Assembly (NCBI GenBank): GCA_029938135.1
Contig: JAPYOO010000014.1
Span: 1-41,050 of the forward strand
DNA from: Bermanella sp.
Lineage (GTDB): Bacteria; Pseudomonadota; Gammaproteobacteria; Pseudomonadales; Oceanobacteraceae
DNA: 41,050 nucleotides
Direction: 5' to 3'
Shown here: positions 36,158 to 41,050 of the stretch, piece after piece
Position numbering within the stretch: the stretch's first letter is position 1
Layout of the letters: the number at the start of each line of letters is the position of its first letter
Translations under genes and position numbers: made by a program
The notes under the pieces: model-generated
The model's input: only the letters and a program-made list of their open reading frames with translations
The model's database searches: none
What the model was told of the DNA's origin: nothing

Positions 36158-38698
36158 TTATTGCTTATGGCTCATTGCTTTTATTGTTATTGCTTGCGCT
36201 TGCAACCCTGCACCACTGACAGTGAAGACGATATCACCCGATTGATCTGTCGCTTGTATTAAGGCTAACACTTTACCCATAAAGGCTTTACGTGTTGGCA
36301 CCTTGTGGGGGGCCAGATCGAGGATATCGCCGTTTTCAACACCGATGAGGCGTGCCGGTCCAGAGAGATCAAAAGTTAACTGGTTATCGGCATACGGCAC
36401 AAAATTACCCTTGGCGTCGACAATATCGATTTCCAATTGAACAACATCACGTCGATTGGCATTGATGACTGTTTTATCAGCCAAAATGGAAACACTCGCT
36501 GCTTTTCCTGCACTACGCACAGTATGTTCTTTGATAACCTTACCGGTTGCATCCTTAGCAACGGCTTTTAACATCCCAGGTTTGTAAGGCACTAGCCAGA
36601 CCAATTGCATATCGTCTGTCATTAGCTTTTCACCTAGAGACTGACCATCTAAAAACAGTTCAACCGAGGCTTGGTTGGTATACACCACTACAGGTATAGC
36701 AACGCCCTCTTTGCCTGGGTGGGTCCAGTGCGGCTCTAACCGAACCATAGGCTCCGTAGACCACTGACTTTGATACAGATAATAAACACCCTTAGGGAAT
36801 CCAGCTAAATCGAGTACACCAAAGTTGGCGGTACGTGCAGGCCAACCAAAAGACTCTCCCAGATAGTCATAGGCCGTCCAACGGAAAGTACCTAACAGAT
36901 AAGGCAGATCACGTGCTTTTTTGATCTCATCTCTGATCGACATACGCACCAAAGAGTTATCAAAAGAAGAGCCATATTTAATATTATGCTCAGGAAACAC
37001 CTCAGTTTCAGTTAAATCAGCGACTGGATATACTTTGTCCTTTATCTTCTGCCATATTTTTTTTGCATCGCGTTTTGTTTCCCAAGGGGCAGGGTTATCA
37101 CGAGTACGATAGCGTGTTTTCGAGCGATAAACACCACGGGTATGCATGGTATGGGTTATTTCAGTGCCAATTGTCGGTACATCTGGGTTTGCTTTGTGAA
37201 ATTTCTCTATCGCGTTTTGGTATTCGCCATGACCGTTAAAACCAGCAATATCAAGATGACCACCAGCATAACCCCGACCTTGGGTGACTGGGCGGGTATT
37301 GTCGAGTTGTTCAACAAAGTTTTTAATCAGTTTTTGCTGATCAGGGGTATAGCCCCGCACTTCATTACCAATACTCCACATTATGACACTGGGATGGTTG
37401 CGATCGCGACGAATAAAATCCGAAAGGTCACGCTGCCACCACTGTTCAAAATAGTGGCCATAGTCGAATTCTGCCTTCGGTGTCCACCAGCCATCGAATG
37501 CTTCATTCATAATGACAAAGCCCATTTCATCGGCCATATCATAAAACTCAGGTGCAAAAGGATTATGAGTGTTTCTGAGTGCATTTACGCCCATGGCTTT
37601 TAGCATGGTTAAGCGACTACGTAAAATATCATCTGGCACGGCGGCGCCTACAGGTCCAGCATCGTGATGCATACTGGCACCTTGTAATATTAAGGTTTCT
37701 CCATTGAGTAAAAAGCCACGATCGACGGTAAACTCTATGCTGCGAATACCTGTTCGGCTATCTAGACTATCAAGCAAAACCTCATTTTGACTGATTTTAC
37801 TGCGCACGGTATAAAGGTTAGTGTCATGCGTTGACCAAAGTTTTGGATTGCTTATCAGTAATTCTTGCTGCGCACTTATGGTTTTTTCTGGTGGCAATAT
37901 TAGTGATACAGTATCTTCTGCCACCACCTTTCCTAATGCATCTATAACTTCGGTAATTAACTCAACTTTCTGATCTGTCTCTGTGGCATTGCTCACTTGC
38001 GTATCCACCTTTAAATCAGCATGCTTAGCGCTGACATTTTCGCTACGTATCCAGGTGCCGTCTTTGGCAATAAAGACGGGTGAAGTTGTGGTTAACCATA
38101 CGTGACGGTATATACCTGAGCCAGTATACCAACGACCACTGGGGGCTTTGCTGTGATCTACGCGTACAGATATCACATTATCCCCAGCTTTAAGAAAGTC
38201 AGTGAGATCGTAAGCAAAACCAATATAACCATAGGGACGTTTACCCAGGAACTGACCATTAACCCAGACTTCACTATTCATATAGACACCATCAAATTCA
38301 ATCCGTATCCTTTTTCCGGCCCAGTCCTCGTTCCATGTTAAGTGTTTTCGGTACCAACCAATGCCTGTAGGTAGATAGCCCCCCATAATGCCGGCGGGAT
38401 TATTTTCATCATATTCACCCTCTATGCTCCAGTCGTGGGGTAAATCAAGTTTGCGCCAGTCTTGATCATCAAAGTCGGTGTTTTTAGCCAAGCGCTCATC
38501 ACCCAGATAAAACAACCAGTCAAAATCGATATTGACTGGCTCGCGTGCTTGGTCTGTGATACTTTTGTCGACATCTGCCATGCTACAGGCACAGAGAGTA
38601 ACAAATAGTAAAGAAACCAGAACCGCTTTGATCCGCTTGTGCTGATTAAATATATTACTCAGCATTCTACTTAGTCTTTTACTCAGTGAAGGTTTCAT
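36158..38698 (-). CDS. GH2-family beta-galactosidase-type enzyme, predicted lipoprotein
   Basis: 846 residues. An arginine-rich N-terminus and the lipobox LCAC (C38) suggest a lipoprotein. The sugar-binding domain (WLFYLGD, LPHDW, GIGWYRKHL, VWVNGQFLGKRPYGY), Ig-like domain and TIM barrel (LQGASMHHDAGPVG, RNTHNPFAPEF) follow. Acid/base E446 (WSIGNEV) and nucleophile E513 (IGTEITH). C-terminal Ig-like domains (VELFLDGQSLG) are as in bacterial GalB-type enzymes of PULs. The gene overlaps the preceding sulfatase by 4 bp (ATGA), so the pair is translationally coupled. Likely an exo-beta-galactosidase on desulfated ends. Confidence 0.92.
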   Translation of the reverse strand: MKPSLSKRLSRMLSNIFNQHKRIKAVLVSLLFVTLCACSMADVDKSITDQAREPVNIDFDWLFYLGDERLAKNTDFDDQDWRKLDLPHDWSIEGEYDENNPAGIMGGYLPTGIGWYRKHLTWNEDWAGKRIRIEFDGVYMNSEVWVNGQFLGKRPYGYIGFAYDLTDFLKAGDNVISVRVDHSKAPSGRWYTGSGIYRHVWLTTTSPVFIAKDGTWIRSENVSAKHADLKVDTQVSNATETDQKVELITEVIDALGKVVAEDTVSLILPPEKTISAQQELLISNPKLWSTHDTNLYTVRSKISQNEVLLDSLDSRTGIRSIEFTVDRGFLLNGETLILQGASMHHDAGPVGAAVPDDILRSRLTMLKAMGVNALRNTHNPFAPEFYDMADEMGFVIMNEAFDGWWTPKAEFDYGHYFEQWWQRDLSDFIRRDRNHPSVIMWSIGNEVRGYTPDQQKLIKNFVEQLDNTRPVTQGRGYAGGHLDIAGFNGHGEYQNAIEKFHKANPDVPTIGTEITHTMHTRGVYRSKTRYRTRDNPAPWETKRDAKKIWQKIKDKVYPVADLTETEVFPEHNIKYGSSFDNSLVRMSIRDEIKKARDLPYLLGTFRWTAYDYLGESFGWPARTANFGVLDLAGFPKGVYYLYQSQWSTEPMVRLEPHWTHPGKEGVAIPVVVYTNQASVELFLDGQSLGEKLMTDDMQLVWLVPYKPGMLKAVAKDATGKVIKEHTVRSAGKAASVSILADKTVINANRRDVVQLEIDIVDAKGNFVPYADNQLTFDLSGPARLIGVENGDILDLAPHKVPTRKAFMGKVLALIQATDQSGDIVFTVSGAGLQAQAITIKAMSHKQ

Positions 38699-40260
38699 GA
38701 TTTTATCTTCCTATTTTTCTTTGCTGTTTTGTCCATCTTTGTTTTATTTTTCACCTTTTTGGTTTTAAAACTGCTGGGAACTGTATTGTTTTTCGACCAT
38801 TGCTGATACTTGGCCTTGAGTCGGTTAACTATTTCGGGGTGCTTTGATGCCAAATTAATGCTCTCGCCCGGGTCTTTATCTAAATCATATAAAAATTCAC
38901 CAAGGTCCAATTCGACATGCTGCTTAACAGCATATAAATCATCTTTGGCCAAGTGATATTTCCACTTCCCTTCCCTAACAGCGACTTCATGGCCGGTATC
39001 CCAAAATAACAATTCATGGGAAAGTTGCGGCGCATGACCGTTTAACAAGGGGCTTAAGTCAAGACCATCAATAGTTGACGGCGCCTTAATACCCGCCGCT
39101 TGTAAAATAGTAGGGTACAAATCCATGGCACTGACAACATTTTCTAGCTCCTTAGCCTCTGGATATTTATCAGGCCAATTGACGATCATAGGCACCCGGA
39201 TCCCGCCCTCATATAAGGTATACTTACTGCCTCTTAGTGGACCGTTATTCGCATAAATTGGCGTAGAACCGCCGTTATCACCAATATAAATAACTAAGGT
39301 GTTTTCTGCCAGGCCCTGCTCTTTCAGAGCGGCCATGATATGTCCTATTTCTTTATCAAGATAAGCGAGTTGCCCTAAGTAGTAGGCCCGTCCCTCTGGG
39401 TTATTAGGATAACGTGAATTTGTATACCAGTCGGAGTAACTCTCAACTTCCGGTCGCCAGTCGTGATAGCCCTTAAGCCCCATATCATCTAAATATTTTT
39501 GCGGTAACTGATGGGTGAAGTTATGAATGGCATTAAATGATACTTGCAGGAAAAAAGGCTGGTCAGCGGACTGCTTTTGATGTTCCACCAAAAACTTTGT
39601 CGCCTGAGCACCGATAAGCTCAGTAGAAAATCCTTCTTGATCAACTAGTTCCTCATTTATCCATACCGGACCAACTTGCATCCCTTGACCATATCCTGCG
39701 ACCGTTTTCCGATTTTTCTTAGCGGCTTTTTTCACCCGCTCTTGGTATTTAGCTGCTGCCTCTGCATTATGAATTAAAAAATGTTTACGACCGCCAGAGA
39801 AACCATACAAGCTATCAAATCCGTGGCGCAGCGGAAAATTACGGTGACTGGCTGAGAGATCTGAACCATAATGCCACTTGCCAATATAACCTGTGTTATA
39901 ACCATCTTTTTTCAACTGTTCTGGTAGCGTTGCAAACGCTGGATTTTTAAGCCCGTCTCCCCCATACCAATAACCACCAAATCGCTGGGTATAGGAGCCA
40001 GTAATCAAACCTGCCCTAGAGGTATTACAAATAGGAGAAGTAGCGTATGCCTGGTTAAAACGTAAACCGCTACTTGCCAAGGCATCAAGATTTGGCGTTT
40101 TAACATCTTTGGCATACCCTGTAACCCCCATATCGGCATAACCATGATCGTCACCTACGATCAATAAAATATTGGGCTGCTCTTTAGCATTAACAAAAGA
40201 TACCTGACCCCAAAGTGCTAAAATGGACAAGCAACCTATTAACTGTTTTTTTACCAACAT
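38695..40260 (-). CDS. Secreted S1-type sulfatase (CNTSR), polybasic tail
   Basis: 521 residues, signal peptide cleaved near VNA-KEQ. The formylglycine motif is CNTSR (C78), again with Thr at the usual Pro/Ala position, but the rest of the active site is canonical (GDD, GKWHYG, SFNAIHNF, GDNGGS). The last 26 residues are lysine-rich (KTKKVKNKTKMDK, AKKNRKIKS). It is the first gene of the right-hand operon; AGGA precedes its ATG, and the operator repeats at 40424-40460 lie about 165 bp upstream. Confidence 0.9.
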   Translation of the reverse strand: MLVKKQLIGCLSILALWGQVSFVNAKEQPNILLIVGDDHGYADMGVTGYAKDVKTPNLDALASSGLRFNQAYATSPICNTSRAGLITGSYTQRFGGYWYGGDGLKNPAFATLPEQLKKDGYNTGYIGKWHYGSDLSASHRNFPLRHGFDSLYGFSGGRKHFLIHNAEAAAKYQERVKKAAKKNRKTVAGYGQGMQVGPVWINEELVDQEGFSTELIGAQATKFLVEHQKQSADQPFFLQVSFNAIHNFTHQLPQKYLDDMGLKGYHDWRPEVESYSDWYTNSRYPNNPEGRAYYLGQLAYLDKEIGHIMAALKEQGLAENTLVIYIGDNGGSTPIYANNGPLRGSKYTLYEGGIRVPMIVNWPDKYPEAKELENVVSAMDLYPTILQAAGIKAPSTIDGLDLSPLLNGHAPQLSHELLFWDTGHEVAVREGKWKYHLAKDDLYAVKQHVELDLGEFLYDLDKDPGESINLASKHPEIVNRLKAKYQQWSKNNTVPSSFKTKKVKNKTKMDKTAKKNRKIKS

Positions 40261-40423
40261 AAAAATTTCCTACGTTTTATATACTCACATCAAATAGCTA
40301 GGTTCAACGCACTAGAGCTGTATTACCTGATGTGAAATGAGGGTTAACACCGTGAAATTTCTTCCACAGATTGAGTTATGCGAGTTAGTTTGACCTAAGA
40401 AGGTCGTAGAAAGATATCGAAAG

Positions 40424-40460
40424 CAACGCAAATTGTCGCAAGATGTAACGAGTGTGATGC
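40424..40460. promoter_or_regulatory. Triple 10-bp operator between the right operon and the RNA-like unit
   Basis: A weak first unit (CAACGC, 40424-40429) is followed by TGTCGC (40434-40439), TGTAAC (40444-40449) and GTGATGC (40454-40460). The context (TTGTCGCAAGATGTA) is almost the same as at 13150 and 26247. It could act on the minus-strand sulfatase operon, on a plus-strand transcript starting near 40512, or both. Confidence 0.6.
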
Positions 40461-40502
40461 AATATAAGTATTTTATGAGATATTTTCAAAATAACAATGG
40501 GT

Positions 40503-40677
40503 TATAATAAATACTCTATGGCGATGTATGGACTTCACAACCCTAGCAACTAGTCTAGAGTTAGAGTAACTATTAAGGAGACCATACATCGCCTTAAAAT
40601 GATTAATACGAAAGTAAGTAGTACGGTAATCTTCCTATTTCCAAAAAAAAGCGAATCATTTCTGATTCGCTTTTTTA
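40503..40677 (+). ncRNA. Possible small RNA with intrinsic terminator
   Basis: TATAAT at 40503-40508 is followed about 135 bp later by a strong terminator (40651-40670 plus T-run). In between is a 12-bp perfect inverted repeat GGCGATGTATGG / CCATACATCGCC (40520-40531 with 40582-40593) and no convincing ORF. The upstream sequence GAGATATTTTCA and GGTTATA matches the promoter of the response regulator. A transcript of about 165 nt is predicted; no known RNA family is recognised. Confidence 0.4.
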
Positions 40678-40678
40678 G
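40643..40678. terminator. Bidirectional rho-independent terminator
   Basis: Perfect 8-bp stem GCGAATCA / TGATTCGC (40651-40658 with 40663-40670) with a 4-base loop, flanked by eight A on the left and six T on the right, so it can stop transcription from either side. It shields the locus from the transposon-end repeats to the right. Confidence 0.9.
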
Positions 40679-40689
40679 TTTCGACCTTT

Positions 40690-40776
40690 AAGTGAGTTTC
40701 GAACTTATTTAGTTGCCAACTTTATTAGCTAGTATCGATCTTTTCTTAAAGTTGCGCACTTTATTTAACTCGTACA
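40690..40776 (-). mobile_element. Tn7-like right end: four closely spaced TnsB-type sites
   Basis: On the minus strand the end reads TGTACGAGTTAAATAAAGT (outer end at 40776). The core AATAAAGT-N3-AAACTG recurs: the CTTT of the plus strand starts at 40759, 40740 (degenerate) and 40720, with a shortened fourth at 40704, a 16-20 bp period over about 87 bp. Tn7 itself has ends beginning TGT, with AATAAAGTCTTAAACTG 11 bases in, and four overlapping sites in about 90 bp at its right end. The match in sequence and geometry is the evidence; no transposase gene is adjacent. Confidence 0.65.
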
Positions 40777-40784
40777 ACAACAAG

Positions 40785-40935
40785 TGTACGAGTTAAATAG
40801 AGTACGAAACTGCATCGTAGCTAAAAGCCTTTAAAATCGTTACTAATAATTTAGTGAAATTAAATAAAGTAGGAAACTGAAAAACGGCTTCATTCATCCC
40901 ACCTTAAAAAGCGACAAATAAAGTTGGAAACTGGC
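40785..40935 (+). mobile_element. Tn7-like left end: three dispersed TnsB-type sites
   Basis: TGTACGAGTTAAATAGAGT starts at 40785, an inverted copy of the end at 40776, with only 8 bp (ACAACAAG) between them. Cores lie at 40796 (AATAGAGT, GAAACTG), 40863 (AATAAAGT, GGAAACTG) and 40917 (AATAAAGT, GGAAACTG), spaced 67 and 54 bp. Three dispersed sites in about 150 bp is the Tn7 left-end layout. It belongs to an element continuing to the right, beyond the window. Confidence 0.65.
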
Positions 40936-40977
40936 AGTACCACCAACGAAGTCATTAACTATCGTTATTACTAGGAC

Positions 40978-41003
40978 ATATACTCTAACTCGCTTTCGCC
41001 CCC
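40978..41003 (+). repeat. Direct repeat, right copy (partner at 30-55)
   Basis: ATATACTCTA, three bases, CGCTTTCGCCCCC, about 45 bp inside the third site of the left-type end. See 30-55. The remaining sequence to 41050 shows no gene. Confidence 0.6.
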
Positions 41004-41050
41004 ATAACGAGATAGATCTAGCCTTCACTATTACCGCATTGCTGACCCTT

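Noticed and set aside
37142-37603. 153-residue plus-strand ORF
   Set aside because: It is antisense to the GH2 catalytic domain; composition is that of a shadow frame.
40690-40935. CRISPR array or integron attC sites
   Set aside because: The repeats occur in both orientations around one inverted point, with uneven spacing and no spacer-like units, no cas or integrase gene and no attC core sites. Tn7-type end geometry explains them better.

Overview
The window reads as a polysaccharide utilisation locus (PUL) from a marine gammaproteobacterium, most likely Alteromonadales (Colwellia, Pseudoalteromonas or Paraglaciecola-like). Reasons: moderately AT-rich DNA, a TonB-dependent receptor without a SusD partner, GlyGly-CTERM surface-sorting tails, intergenic palindromes of the kind common in these genera, and a dense set of secreted sulfatases and glycosidases. 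This placement is inference; no phylogenetic marker gene is present.

Layout. (1) 240-3398, minus: a multidomain calcium-binding/Ig-like surface protein and a small lysine-rich exported protein. (2) 3762-12966, minus, probably one operon transcribed from about 13.0 kb: two near-duplicate GH51-like clan GH-A hydrolases, a sulfatase with a C-terminal PDZ-like domain, an alpha/beta-hydrolase esterase, a third GH51-like enzyme and a SnoaL-like protein. (3) 13247-18647, plus: an OmpR-type response regulator and histidine kinase, followed by two sulfatases with the 3' relic of another sulfatase between them. (4) 19125-30079, minus: TonB-dependent receptor, LacI-type regulator, GH29 alpha-L-fucosidase-type enzyme and three sulfatases. 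(5) 30589-40260, minus: sulfatase, GH2, sulfatase, sulfatase, GH2, tightly packed. (6) 40261-41050: no protein gene; regulatory repeats, a possible small RNA with terminator, and two back-to-back sets of Tn7-like transposon-end repeats.

How it may work. Nine sulfatases, two GH2 (beta-galactosidase type), one GH29 (alpha-L-fucose or alpha-L-galactose type) and three GH51-like enzymes fit stepwise desulfation and hydrolysis of a highly sulfated algal galactan or fucogalactan. The exact substrate cannot be read from the sequence. No known endo-carrageenase, agarase, porphyranase or fucanase is recognisable, so the GH51-like enzymes are the best candidates for backbone cleavage. Oligosaccharides would enter through the TonB receptor. 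No inner-membrane transporter, monosaccharide catabolism gene or sulfatase-maturing enzyme lies in the window.

Regulation and mobility. The same triple direct repeat (TGTNNC with exact 10-bp period) stands before the receptor, the GH operon/two-component system, the GH29 gene, the small lysine-rich gene and the rightmost operon; it is a good candidate site for the locus-encoded OmpR-type regulator. The right margin carries AATAAAGT-N3-AAACTG repeats arranged as in Tn7 ends, and a sequence found just inside one of those ends recurs at the left edge of the window. This suggests that the whole PUL may be cargo of a Tn7-like element that has no transposase genes of its own here.
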